Below, piece after piece: positions 1 to 8,255 of a stretch of 64,000 nucleotides of DNA; position 1 is the first letter of the stretch; every line of letters begins with the position of its first letter. The DNA is from Gemmatimonadaceae bacterium (GTDB lineage: Bacteria; Gemmatimonadota; Gemmatimonadetes; Gemmatimonadales; Gemmatimonadaceae), in the NCBI GenBank assembly GCA_025934775.1, contig JAICWO010000002.1, forward strand, positions 124,001-188,000. Direction: 5' to 3'. The notes beneath the pieces are model-generated. The model searched no databases and was not told the DNA's origin. It worked only from the letters and a program-made list of their open reading frames with translations. A program made the position numbers and the translations under genes.

Positions 1-2
1 TC

Positions 3-44
3 TATCGCAAACTGGCGGAGACGCTCGAACAGTTACCCGAGTGA
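3..44 (+). CDS. C-terminal tail of an upstream gene (partial)
   Basis: Reading from base 3 gives 13 codons (YRKLAETLEQLPE) and then TGA at 42-44. The charged, Leu/Glu-rich residues would suit a helical C-terminus. The piece is too short to assign a family, and the rest of the gene lies outside the window. A chance open frame cannot be excluded. Confidence 0.3.
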   Translation, partial: YRKLAETLEQLPE

Positions 45-356
45 TGTGGTGGTCCACAAACGCGGGATACTCGCCCCGCACTGGCGGAATTCGTGTCCGG
101 AAATCATGTTGCACATCGCAGCATGAGGATTCCATGATCCCGGAGGACGAGCGAACCTGATCCGTCAGCGCCTCGTGTAGGTCGCCGCGCGTTCGTCGCG
201 CGGCGCGCTCGACCGGCTTTCACCGCGACCCGTGATCTCGTTCGATGCCCCGGACTACATTCTCCGGACGCGCACGCGAGGTATGCCGCAGTGCCGCCGC
301 GTCACTAACCCGCGTCGCTCGCGCCGCTGCGCGACCGCCATTGCGGAGGGCGCATC
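45..356. other. Stretch without a recognisable gene
   Basis: No frame here combines a start, a ribosome site and coding-like composition. The stretch separates the partial tail from the lipoprotein gene at 357 and presumably carries that gene's promoter. I see no clear -10 element and no strong hairpin. Confidence 0.4.
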
Positions 357-1076
357 ATGCGTCATGTCATTGTTGTCTGCACGCTTGTCGCGAGCGCGAT
401 GCTTGCGGTCGGCTGCAATTTCATCGATTCAACGGAACACGTGTGCGCCGGCGTCGGCTACTACGCTGTTCACGTCACCGTCTCGGACATCTACGGGCGC
501 CCGCAAGCCCTGGGCGCCGCCGTCACGCTGTATGACGGAAGTTATGTGGAGGTCGACAGCTCGCCGGTGGGCGCCGCAGAATTCTACGCCGCCGAGGAGC
601 GTGGTGGCCGCACGTACGACATCAAAGTGACCAAACCATGGTACACCGACGTGTGGGTTCGGGGCGTGCACGCGCCGGGCGGCGGGTGTGTCACGGACGC
701 CGGGGACGCGACGGTTACAGTACCCGTGCAGCTGAAACTCACGGCCGGGGCACCACGCATCCGGTCCCTGCACCTGGTGCCAGATCGAATCACCATGGAT
801 CGGCCGCCGTACAACTTCTACACGTTTGCCTTCACCCCCGTGATCGACGCGGATTACGGCGTGTCGACAGCGGTGGCATGGCGCCTGACCGGTGACACGT
901 CGTCCGTCTCGTTCGACCCGCTGTCGGGAACTTTGACCTACAAGTGCCTGCCGCAGAGCGGGTATCTCACCGTTCGCGCGACCTCGCGTGTGGACACGAC
1001 ACTGTTCGACACCGCGCAGGTGGCGGTCCAGGGACATCCCGCATCGACCTCGGATCCGCCATGCGCGAGCCCGTGA
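357..1076 (+). CDS. Exported lipoprotein of unknown function, beta-sandwich-like
   Basis: A 239-residue protein whose N-terminus is a lipoprotein signal peptide. The segment LAVGC places the lipid-bearing Cys at residue 20, so the mature protein should sit on a membrane facing the periplasm or outside. Residues about 35-115 contain a DIYGRPQALGAAVTLYDG segment and look like a carboxypeptidase-regulatory (transthyretin-type) beta-sandwich. Residues about 130-225 resemble a bacterial Ig-like domain ending in an LTVRATS strand. A GGAGGG ribosome site lies just upstream of the ATG and supports this start. I do not recognise a named family. The secreted hydrolase downstream is on the same strand about 100 bp away and may or may not be co-transcribed. 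Confidence 0.7.
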   Translation: MRHVIVVCTLVASAMLAVGCNFIDSTEHVCAGVGYYAVHVTVSDIYGRPQALGAAVTLYDGSYVEVDSSPVGAAEFYAAEERGGRTYDIKVTKPWYTDVWVRGVHAPGGGCVTDAGDATVTVPVQLKLTAGAPRIRSLHLVPDRITMDRPPYNFYTFAFTPVIDADYGVSTAVAWRLTGDTSSVSFDPLSGTLTYKCLPQSGYLTVRATSRVDTTLFDTAQVAVQGHPASTSDPPCASP

Positions 1077-1178
1077 TGGGCAGTCCCGATGCGTGACCAG
1101 GACGGGCGGGGCACTGTCGCGGGCCCTGTCCCGTGTTGCATCATCCAAGTCTACGCATCCTTCACCTCGACCCGACCC

Positions 1179-3215
1179 ATGCGACGTCTCTTCTCTCTGG
1201 CTTGCACCGCCGCTCTCCTCACGAGCGCGAGCGTTGTCTCTGCGCAAGCTCCGTCCGTGCCGAAAGCTCACGCCGTCTTCGTCGACGGTATGGCCCAGAT
1301 CGTCCCCGCCTTCGCCGACTCCAACCAGTGGATCCGCGAAGACCTCTGGGTGCAGACGAACTTCGATTCCGACCACGACGGCAAGCCCGATCGCGTGCAC
1401 GTCGACGTGACGCGCCCGCGCCAGACGGAGACCGAAGGGCTCAAGGTGCCGGTGGTCTACGGCTCGAGCCCGTACTACGCCGGCACCGCGCGCGGTCAGG
1501 TGAATTGGAACGTGCAGCAGGAGCTGAACGACGAGCCGCAGCCGCGCGGGCACATGACGTCGCCGGCGTACAACGGCACGCGATCACGAATCTCTAATGC
1601 GCTCGTGAACGAGTGGGTGCCGCGCGGCTTCGCGGTCGTACACTCCGAGGCGCCGGGCAGCGGCCGGAGCCAGGGCTGCCCGACGGTCGGCGACACGCCC
1701 GAGCGCATGCCGATGAAGTTCGTCGTCGACTGGCTCAACGGACGCGCGAAGGGCTACCGCACCGAGACCGGCAACGAGGAAGTGAAGGCCACCTGGTCGA
1801 CGGGCAAGGTGGGGATGATGGGCACGTCGTACGAAGGCACACTCCCGCTCGCGGCCGCGACGACAGGCGTGCAAGGGCTCGAGGTGGTGATCCCCGTCTC
1901 GCCGAACACGTCGTACTACCACTACTATCGCACGAATGGGCTCGTCCGCTCGCCCGGCGGCTACCTCGGCGAAGATGTGGACGTGCTCTACGACTTCATC
2001 GCCAGCGGCGACAGCGCGAACCGCGCGAACTGCGATCGGTTGTACAAGAACGGCATCTTCGCCGGCGATAAGGGGCAGGATCGCGCGAGCGGCGATTACA
2101 ACGCGTTCTGGGCGTCGCGCGATCTGCTGCCGTGGGTCAAGAACATCCACGCCGCGGTGCTCCTCGCGCACGGATTCAACGACTACAACGTCGTCCCCGA
2201 GCACAGTGTCCGCATCTACAACGAGATGAAGCGCCTCGGCAAGCCGGTGTCGATCTATCTGCACCAGGGCGGCCACGGCGGGAATCCGCCGGCCGAGATG
2301 GTGAACCGCTGGTTCAGCCACTACCTGTACGGCGTCAACAACGGCGTCGAGAAGGACCCGCCCGTGTGGATCGTGCGCGACGCCGCGGCGCAGTACCCGC
2401 CGGCCGTCGCCGCGCGCGACGCAGCCGAGAAGGCGCATGCGGACAGCCTGGCGGACGCGCGCGCGCGCGGCGACACCGCGATGATTGATGAATTAACGGG
2501 TGCTACTCTCCGCGCCCGCGGCCGGGGGCGCGGCGGCTTTCGCCGGCCGGTGACGCTGCCGCCGACGCCGTTCGCGTCGTTCCCGGTGCCGGGCTCCGTG
2601 CCGGTGATCTTCCATCCGACATCGGGCGGCAATGCGGTCGCGGCGCTCGCCTTCAGCGCGGCGCCCTCGGGTCGCGACTCGCTCGTCGACGACGTGGCGT
2701 TCAGCGGCAGCGCCGACGCGAGCGCGGACGAATCGAACCATCGCCTGCTCTACGCGACGCCGACGTTCTCGGACACGGTGCACATCTCGGGCACGCCCCG
2801 CGTGACTCTCCGGATCGCGTCGAGCAAGCCGGCGGCGAATCTCAGCGTCTGGCTCGTGATGCTGCCGTACGACTCGACGCGCGTCGGCTCGGAGAGCACC
2901 GCGGGCGTGGTGACGCGCGGCTGGGCGGACATCCAGAACTACCGGTCGCTGACCAAGGGCGGTAATTACAATTCTCTCATCCCCGGCCAGAAGCTCGTCC
3001 CGGGCAAGTTCTACGACCTCACGTTCGACCTCCAGCCGGACGACGAGTTCATCCCGCCCGGCAAAAGGCTCGCCGTGATGATCATGTCGAGCGATCGCGA
3101 GTTCACACTCTGGCCGAACCCGGGCACGCAGCTCACGGTCGATCTCGCGCACTCCTCGTTCTCGATTCCGATCGTGGGCGGCCGCGGCGCGCTGGGACAC
3201 GCCGGCATGCAGTGA
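1179..3215 (+). CDS. Secreted CocE/NonD (X-Pro dipeptidyl-peptidase S15-like) hydrolase
   Basis: A 678-residue alpha/beta hydrolase of the CocE/X-Pro dipeptidyl-peptidase superfamily, which hydrolyses esters or peptide bonds after proline. The chosen ATG starts a clean signal peptide (MRRLFSLACTAALL... SAQA), indicating periplasmic or external action; an in-frame ATG at 1089 would put 30 unlikely residues before it. The nucleophile is probably Ser217 in GTSYEG, the family's GxSYxG elbow. The likely acid lies in HGFNDYNV and the likely histidine in LHQGGHGG. The C-terminal ~200 residues form the jelly-roll domain typical of the family, including SGTPRVTLRI. Length fits the family. The specific substrate cannot be read from the sequence; a secreted X-Pro peptidase role is favoured by the other secreted peptidases in this window. 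Confidence 0.88.
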   Translation: MRRLFSLACTAALLTSASVVSAQAPSVPKAHAVFVDGMAQIVPAFADSNQWIREDLWVQTNFDSDHDGKPDRVHVDVTRPRQTETEGLKVPVVYGSSPYYAGTARGQVNWNVQQELNDEPQPRGHMTSPAYNGTRSRISNALVNEWVPRGFAVVHSEAPGSGRSQGCPTVGDTPERMPMKFVVDWLNGRAKGYRTETGNEEVKATWSTGKVGMMGTSYEGTLPLAAATTGVQGLEVVIPVSPNTSYYHYYRTNGLVRSPGGYLGEDVDVLYDFIASGDSANRANCDRLYKNGIFAGDKGQDRASGDYNAFWASRDLLPWVKNIHAAVLLAHGFNDYNVVPEHSVRIYNEMKRLGKPVSIYLHQGGHGGNPPAEMVNRWFSHYLYGVNNGVEKDPPVWIVRDAAAQYPPAVAARDAAEKAHADSLADARARGDTAMIDELTGATLRARGRGRGGFRRPVTLPPTPFASFPVPGSVPVIFHPTSGGNAVAALAFSAAPSGRDSLVDDVAFSGSADASADESNHRLLYATPTFSDTVHISGTPRVTLRIASSKPAANLSVWLVMLPYDSTRVGSESTAGVVTRGWADIQNYRSLTKGGNYNSLIPGQKLVPGKFYDLTFDLQPDDEFIPPGKRLAVMIMSSDREFTLWPNPGTQLTVDLAHSSFSIPIVGGRGALGHAGMQ

Positions 3216-3289
3216 CGCGTGGCCGCATCGCGTGGTTGGGCCAGCAGTGCCGCTCCTCGATCACTGACTGGCCCAACGTGAGGTGTGCC

Positions 3290-3853
3290 ATGAAGCGCCG
3301 GATCGCGCAGTACGCCGGAGTACTCATGCTCTCGAGTCTCGCCGCGTGTTCGTCGTGGCTCGAGCCGGGTGCGCGCAGCATCGCGGGCGAGTATCAGCTC
3401 GCGACGGTCGATGGGAAAGCGCTTCCGTGCTGCGCGGTCCCGGACTCCGCGACGGGCGCAACGACCACGACGCTCTCCGGCACCCTCGCCCTCGGCGACG
3501 CGGCGCCCGAAGCATTCGTCGAGACACCGGCGGGGATGTACCCGGGCTCGTGCGTGCACGAGGTGCCGAGCGGAACCACGGTCACGAGCTCAGCGATTCC
3601 GCGCTGCGGCGACGGCGACTTCACGCTGACGCTGGTCCAGCGAACGCAGTCGCCGGACGGTGCGATCGTCACGGCGAACGTCGTGTACACCGGCAGATAC
3701 GCGTGGAGCGATAAGGATTCGCTCATCAAGCTCGTCGACGTCCCGATGCTCGGGTCGGTGTCGCCGCGGAGCGGTGGGTCCCAGCTCGAGATCCAACGCG
3801 TGAACGTGGAGGGGCAGTACGGGGAGACGTACGGGTTCGCGCAGGTGCCTTAG
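3290..3853 (+). CDS. Small exported lipoprotein, hypothetical
   Basis: A 187-residue lipoprotein. The ATG at 3290 begins MKRRIAQYAGVLMLSSLAAC, a textbook lipoprotein signal with the lipobox Cys at residue 20; an earlier in-frame ATG at 3212 would bury it. The mature part is rich in Thr, Ser and Val, starts with IAGEYQLATVDGKALP and has paired cysteines (ALPCC, PGSC, PRCGDG) that could form disulfides. The repeated strand-turn pattern suggests a lipocalin-like or small beta-barrel fold, but I cannot name a family. It follows the CocE-type hydrolase on the same strand after about 75 bp. Confidence 0.7.
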   Translation: MKRRIAQYAGVLMLSSLAACSSWLEPGARSIAGEYQLATVDGKALPCCAVPDSATGATTTTLSGTLALGDAAPEAFVETPAGMYPGSCVHEVPSGTTVTSSAIPRCGDGDFTLTLVQRTQSPDGAIVTANVVYTGRYAWSDKDSLIKLVDVPMLGSVSPRSGGSQLEIQRVNVEGQYGETYGFAQVP

Positions 3854-3879
3854 GCTGGGCGACGGGCGCCGGCTCGTTC

Positions 3880-4416
3880 TTACTTCAGCCGAGCTCTCGC
3901 CTGGTTGGCCCGCGCGGCGAATGCCTTCGCGTCCGCGGGATTGAAGCTCTCCATCAGCTGATGGCCGAACATGTCGACGTCGCCGAACGGCTGGCTGCCG
4001 TCCCTGCTGCGAAGCAGAAGCCTGCCGTCGGTGTACTGCGCGTCGGCCAGATCGCGGAGGCTGTACTCGATGCCGTGATCGAAGAGCGGCTCGAGCAGCC
4101 CGCTCGCCATGCTGGCCACGAGTCGCATGCCCACGCTCTGCTGCTTCAGGCTCGAGTCGGTGCTTTTCGTGATGCGCGTCATCCCGGCGTCGGTGAGCTG
4201 CGCGATGATTGTGGTGTCGGTGAGGAGGAGCGCCGAGGTGCCGTCGCGACTCACGATGTGGTAGGTCGAGCGGTCGAGCGGATGGCGGCTCGTGACCCAG
4301 CCCGTCGAGTCATCGCCGCCCGAGTGCATCGCGTGGTGGGACTGCGCCTGTGCGGTGGCGGCGAGGCACGCGAGGAGCAGGGCGGGGAGGAAGCGGCGTG
4401 CGAGCGTCTGATACAT
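3880..4416 (-). CDS. Secreted hypothetical protein
   Basis: A 178-residue protein with a cleavable signal peptide (MYQTLARRFLPALLLACLAATAQAQ would be the exported part, cut after AQA). A GGAG ribosome site sits at a good distance from the ATG at 4416. A longer in-frame ATG at 4461 adds Cys/Arg-rich residues before the signal and is unlikely. The mature protein is His-rich near its start (SHHAMHSGG) and otherwise shows no motif I recognise. It is the last of the run of minus-strand genes that begins at 13156, 58 bp after the small membrane protein gene, so it may belong to that transcription unit. Confidence 0.6.
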   Translation of the reverse strand: MYQTLARRFLPALLLACLAATAQAQSHHAMHSGGDDSTGWVTSRHPLDRSTYHIVSRDGTSALLLTDTTIIAQLTDAGMTRITKSTDSSLKQQSVGMRLVASMASGLLEPLFDHGIEYSLRDLADAQYTDGRLLLRSRDGSQPFGDVDMFGHQLMESFNPADAKAFAARANQARARLK

Positions 4417-4474
4417 CGGAACTCCGGGTGGGGCGACGCATCGACGTACGCATCGCGCCACCCGGAGGTTTCGA

Positions 4475-4954
4475 TCAGCCCTGCTTGGCCAGCGGCGCGC
4501 CGGCTTGCGGCACCTTTGCGTCCGGCGGCAGCACGACGGGCGCGGGCCCGGCGGGCGCTCCTGGTGCCGTCGGTGATTTCTGACCCATCGTGTCCTTGAT
4601 CGAGCTCAACGTGCTCACGACCTGCGACCAAAACGCCGAACCGCCCAGCGCGAACAGCGACACGATGAATGCGCTCACCGGCCTGGTGCTACCGTTGGGG
4701 CCGACGCTCACGTCCAAGCCGCCGAACGAGTAGTAACAGATAAAGAGAGATGTCACATACGAGATCCCCGTCACCATCAAGCGGCGGCCTTCCTCCTGCC
4801 CGGGGCTCGCCACGGACGTCGCCGCCGCCTTCTCATCGCGGAGCCACGGCCACACGTTCTTGATCACCGCCACCGCGCGCTCGCTGGCCAGGCTGAGCGC
4901 CGCCACGACGCCGACGAATGAATTGATGAACTCCGCTGGTGCGTTGGTTTGCAT
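4475..4954 (-). CDS. Small inner-membrane protein with two predicted helices
   Basis: A 159-residue protein of no family I recognise. Residues about 60-80 (VTGISYVTSLFICYYSF) and about 90-115 (VSAFIVSLFALGGSAFWSQVV) look like membrane-spanning helices. The first 50 residues include an amphipathic stretch (FVGVVAALSLASERAVAVI), and the last 40 are a Pro/Ala/Gly-rich tail. A strong purine-rich ribosome site (GAGGAGAG) overlaps the stop of the preceding gene, and the ATG comes only 12 bp later, so the two are almost certainly co-translated. Its position in the oxidase/decarboxylase cluster suggests an envelope accessory role, which is inference only. Confidence 0.65.
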   Translation of the reverse strand: MQTNAPAEFINSFVGVVAALSLASERAVAVIKNVWPWLRDEKAAATSVASPGQEEGRRLMVTGISYVTSLFICYYSFGGLDVSVGPNGSTRPVSAFIVSLFALGGSAFWSQVVSTLSSIKDTMGQKSPTAPGAPAGPAPVVLPPDAKVPQAGAPLAKQG

Positions 4955-4966
4955 CGTTCGCTCTCC

Positions 4967-6067
4967 TCATTGAGTGCGGATCACCGCGTTCTTAAACACC
5001 TGGAACTTCAGGTTTGCGAAGAACACCACCCGATCCGGCGCCGCCGTCGTCTTGACGGGGCTGCCGAACCCGGTTTCCACCCACATCTGATCAGCCGCCT
5101 TGAACTCGATGCCGCCGGACCACTGGCGGCGCCACGCCTTGTTCACACTGTCGGAGCTCACGATGTAGCGCGCCGCGAGATCGAGAAATGCGTCGATTCG
5201 GGCGGTGCCCATGAGCGCGCGGCCCCCAAGCGACCATTCGCGCTCGGTGATGGTGCTGTTGGCGGCGAGCGGGCGACGATTGTCGTAGCGAGCCTCCAAC
5301 GACGTGAGCAGCCAGTTCGTGCCGAGGTTGTGCGAGCCGGCGAGCCACCAGCTCCATCCGATCGGGAGCATGCGACTGGTCTGCGAGTTGATCATGCGCC
5401 AACCGAGCGCGCCCGCAGTGGCGAGGCCGCCGTGGTTCCAGACCCCGCCGCCGGAGTCGGCCCACGCTTTCGCCGCGAGCTGATACGCGGAGTCGGCGCA
5501 CGCCGCGATCGCGGCGGGGCCCGGCGGCCGGCCGCCGGCGACGGGCGGCTGCCCGCACTTCGTCTGAACGGCGTGGTAGATCGCGTTCGTGGCCGCGGTG
5601 TCGCGGAGCAAATCGCTCTCATCCCAGATCACCGAGCGCCATCCCATCCCGAGATCCGTGGACGCGGTGTCTTCCTGCGCGCGAGCGGTGCCCACCGACA
5701 GCGACGAATTCCAGAGGATGTACGCCGGATTGAACGGCGCTGGGTTCTGGTACTCGGTGAGGGTCGTACCAATCCACTTATTCAAGAACTGCGCAGGTGC
5801 GATCCCAAGGGCGAGGCCGCTCTTGACCTTGCCGGAGCTGTCCGCCGCGTTCGCGATGCTCGCCGCGAGCTTCTGCGGCGTCGTCGGCTGATCGACCGAG
5901 GACGGCGATACGCCGAGGAACAGAAAGGCCGGCGCGTCGGGCACGCGAAAGGGGGCGGGAACGATCGTGTCCTTCTGCGCCCGCGCCGCGGCGGGCAGCG
6001 CGAACGATGCAACCATGGCGATCGCGGGCGCCAATCGGCGGATCGTCCAGTGAGATCGGCGCGCCAT
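4967..6067 (-). CDS. Secreted protein, possibly an outer-membrane beta-barrel
   Basis: A 366-residue exported protein. The ATG at 6067 starts an Arg-rich signal peptide (MARRSHWTIRRLAPAIAMVASF... AAARAQ). The second half alternates polar and aromatic residues in strand-like pieces (WSWWLAGSHNLGTNWLLTSLEA, broken by turns; later GGIEFKAADQMWVETGF and FFANLKFQVFK), as in outer-membrane barrels, although the C-terminus is not the usual aromatic residue. The start overlaps the stop of the upstream gene by one base (TGATG), a sign of translational coupling. A longer open frame up to 6496 exists, but its extra part runs antisense-like through that upstream gene. Function unknown. Confidence 0.65.
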   Translation of the reverse strand: MARRSHWTIRRLAPAIAMVASFALPAAARAQKDTIVPAPFRVPDAPAFLFLGVSPSSVDQPTTPQKLAASIANAADSSGKVKSGLALGIAPAQFLNKWIGTTLTEYQNPAPFNPAYILWNSSLSVGTARAQEDTASTDLGMGWRSVIWDESDLLRDTAATNAIYHAVQTKCGQPPVAGGRPPGPAAIAACADSAYQLAAKAWADSGGGVWNHGGLATAGALGWRMINSQTSRMLPIGWSWWLAGSHNLGTNWLLTSLEARYDNRRPLAANSTITEREWSLGGRALMGTARIDAFLDLAARYIVSSDSVNKAWRRQWSGGIEFKAADQMWVETGFGSPVKTTAAPDRVVFFANLKFQVFKNAVIRTQ

Positions 6068-6453
6068 CACGTGAACACCACGTCGATCTGCCCGGCCTGC
6101 GCGTTCCCCGAGGTCGCGGTTGGCGTCATCGTCATCGGGCTCGGCGCGAGCGTGGCCCCGCCCTGCTGGAAGGACACGGTCGCGTTCACCGGTGCGCCCA
6201 CCGGCCCGAGAAAGTCTATGTTGACGATGACCTCCGTCCCGGCGGCGACGGTGGTCAGCGTGTGGGTGTGTGTTCCGGCGGCGACCGCCGCCGACATGTC
6301 GCTCTGCCCGAACTGCTCCCACGCACCGCCGGGCCGCTGCGCCCAGAGCCAGCAGTTCGTGATCAGCGGGGTCTTGACGTCGATCACCACGTCGACGTTC
6401 TGGTTCGCGGCGGTGAGGGCTACGTTGACCGGGGGAGTCGCGGGAGGGGCCAT
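6067..6453 (-). CDS. Small beta-sandwich-like protein, hypothetical
   Basis: A 128-residue protein without a signal peptide. It is composed of short strands rich in Val, Thr and Asn (VNVALTAANQNVDVVIDV, AGTHTHTLTTVAAGTEVIV, APVNATVSFQQGG). It contains a NCWLWAQRPGGAWEQF segment that could form a Trp-lined surface, as in lectin-like or carbohydrate-binding folds. That resemblance is an impression, not a family match. A GGAG ribosome site precedes the ATG. The gene lies 50 bp after the decarboxylase gene and overlaps the next gene by one base, so it is probably part of the same operon. Confidence 0.6.
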   Translation of the reverse strand: MAPPATPPVNVALTAANQNVDVVIDVKTPLITNCWLWAQRPGGAWEQFGQSDMSAAVAAGTHTHTLTTVAAGTEVIVNIDFLGPVGAPVNATVSFQQGGATLAPSPMTMTPTATSGNAQAGQIDVVFT

Positions 6454-6503
6454 GCGTCGTCTCCGTGAAAGAATGGTAATGAGCGCCTACATACAATGGG
6501 GTC

Positions 6504-8252
6504 TCAGGGCGCCGCCGGCTGCGCCAACGCGAGCATCTGCGGCGTGATGTCGTGCTCCGGAATGCGCAGGTCGATCACCGACAGCGCGCCGGTGTTCGCC
6601 CTCGCCTTGGCCAGCGCATCCTCGAGCTGCTGCATCGTCGTCACCGTCGCCGCCCAGCCGCCGCGGAAGAGCTCCACCAACCGCGCGTAGTCCCAGGCGT
6701 GCAGGATGTCGAACGCCTCGGGCGGCTCGTCCTTCGTGAAGAACTTCACGTTCACGAACGCCTGCTCGATTCCGTACAGCGCGTTGTTGAAGATGAAGAT
6801 GATGGTGCCGTGCTTGGCGCGAACGATGTCGGACAGCGCCTGCACGGTCATCTGAAAGCCGCCGTCGCCAACGAACACCACCGGGCGGCGCTCCGGATCG
6901 CCGTAGCCCGCGCCGAGCGCGCCGCCCGGCGTGTAGCCGATCGAGTTCCACGCCGCTTGCGCGATGAACCCGTCGCGCGCGTTCACCGGCAGCTCCGCCG
7001 CCGAGTAGAGCACGATCGACGTGTCGGCCATCAGCACCATGGACTCGTCGACCCACGTCTTCATGCGATCGAAGAACAGCTCGTACGTGACCTGCGTCTC
7101 GGGCTGGTCACCGCCGGCGCGCACGCGCGCCGCGAGGCGCGGGAACTTCATGGCGGCGCGCTCGCCAAACGTCGGCATGGCGCCGAGCCGCGCGGCGGCG
7201 CGTGCCGGCGCCCGGTATCCGTCCTCGCGCAGACGATCGCGGAGCTCGGTCATGAACGCGGCGAGCGGAACCTCGCGGTGCGTCCGCGTGCCGACGCGCA
7301 CGCTGTTGTTCCAACCCAGGACCATGTTGCCGTAGTTCTTCTGGATGAGATCGAGGAAGTCGTCCGTGACGAGATTCCCGAATCCCAGCACGCAGTCGGA
7401 CGTCTCGAGCATGATGCGGAGCGCTTTCGTGGCCGAGGCGCCGTCGTACACACCGACGAAGCCGGGCGTCGTCTCCGGCAGCACGCCCTTGCCGATGAGA
7501 TCCGTCGCGTAGGAGAGGCCGGTCGCCTCGAGCAGCTCGATGAGCGTTTGCTGAAGTCCGAAACGCTGCACCTCGGGGCCGGCCCAGATCACGGGAGTCT
7601 TCGCCGATTTCAGACGCTTGAGCGTCTCATTCGCGGCGCGCGTCACGGCCACGCGCGAGATCGGAAGCGGACGCGGTCGGAGCGGTTTGGTGGGCGCGGC
7701 GCACGTCTGGTTCCAGACGTTCTGCAGCACCTCGATGTACGCGGGCCGGCTCCAGCGCATCGCCTCCTCGATCGCCGCGTCGATCCGGCGCGGCGCGCTC
7801 TTTCCGTCGCGAATCACTTCGCGCGCGACGACGACGTTCTGCACGGAATCCGAGTCGGCGGTCAACGCGCCGGTGGAGTGATGATAGAGAACACCCTCCG
7901 TGCGCTCCACGTGCCGATTGTCCCGCGACGGGCTGCCGATGATGAGAATCACCGGGAGCTGCTCGACGTACGAGCCGGCGAGCGCGTTCAGCACACTGAA
8001 CGTTCCCACGCCGTACGTGAGGCACGCCGCGCCCGCGCCGCGTAGCCGGGCGTACGCATCCGCCGCGTAGCCGGCCACGAGCTCGCTCGTCGTCCCGACG
8101 CGCGTGATGCCGGTTGCCTTGTCCATCGCGGAGGCAAACGCGCCGGCGTAGTCGCCCGGCACCGTGAATACGTGCCGCGCGCCAAACTCCTCGAGCCGTT
8201 GAATCAGATACTCGGCGACGGTGCACGTCGCGCTGCTCTTTCGCGTCGCCAT
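6504..8252 (-). CDS. Thiamine-diphosphate-dependent 2-keto acid decarboxylase (pyruvate/indolepyruvate decarboxylase type)
   Basis: A 582-residue three-domain ThDP enzyme that should convert a 2-oxo acid to an aldehyde and CO2 in the cytoplasm. The features that mark the pyruvate/indolepyruvate/phenylpyruvate decarboxylase branch are visible. These are an N-terminal VPGDY with Asp34, the cofactor-activating Glu57 in TSELVAGYAADAYAR, and the paired histidines His124-His125 in YHHSTG. The C-terminal ThDP/metal motif runs from GDGG near residue 462 to NN near 490, followed by YGIE, whose Glu (about 496) matches the catalytic Glu of the family. The HH pair argues against acetolactate synthase. 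The gene begins 3 bp after the amine oxidase stop. Inference: the oxidase makes its 2-keto acid substrate, for example indolepyruvate or phenylpyruvate. Confidence 0.85.
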   Translation of the reverse strand: MATRKSSATCTVAEYLIQRLEEFGARHVFTVPGDYAGAFASAMDKATGITRVGTTSELVAGYAADAYARLRGAGAACLTYGVGTFSVLNALAGSYVEQLPVILIIGSPSRDNRHVERTEGVLYHHSTGALTADSDSVQNVVVAREVIRDGKSAPRRIDAAIEEAMRWSRPAYIEVLQNVWNQTCAAPTKPLRPRPLPISRVAVTRAANETLKRLKSAKTPVIWAGPEVQRFGLQQTLIELLEATGLSYATDLIGKGVLPETTPGFVGVYDGASATKALRIMLETSDCVLGFGNLVTDDFLDLIQKNYGNMVLGWNNSVRVGTRTHREVPLAAFMTELRDRLREDGYRAPARAAARLGAMPTFGERAAMKFPRLAARVRAGGDQPETQVTYELFFDRMKTWVDESMVLMADTSIVLYSAAELPVNARDGFIAQAAWNSIGYTPGGALGAGYGDPERRPVVFVGDGGFQMTVQALSDIVRAKHGTIIFIFNNALYGIEQAFVNVKFFTKDEPPEAFDILHAWDYARLVELFRGGWAATVTTMQQLEDALAKARANTGALSVIDLRIPEHDITPQMLALAQPAAP

Positions 8253-8255
8253 GGC

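Noticed and set aside
6504-8252. Acetolactate synthase or another ThDP enzyme
   Set aside because: The YHHSTG pair, VPGDY and YGIE are those of pyruvate/indolepyruvate-type decarboxylases; acetolactate synthase lacks the HH pair.
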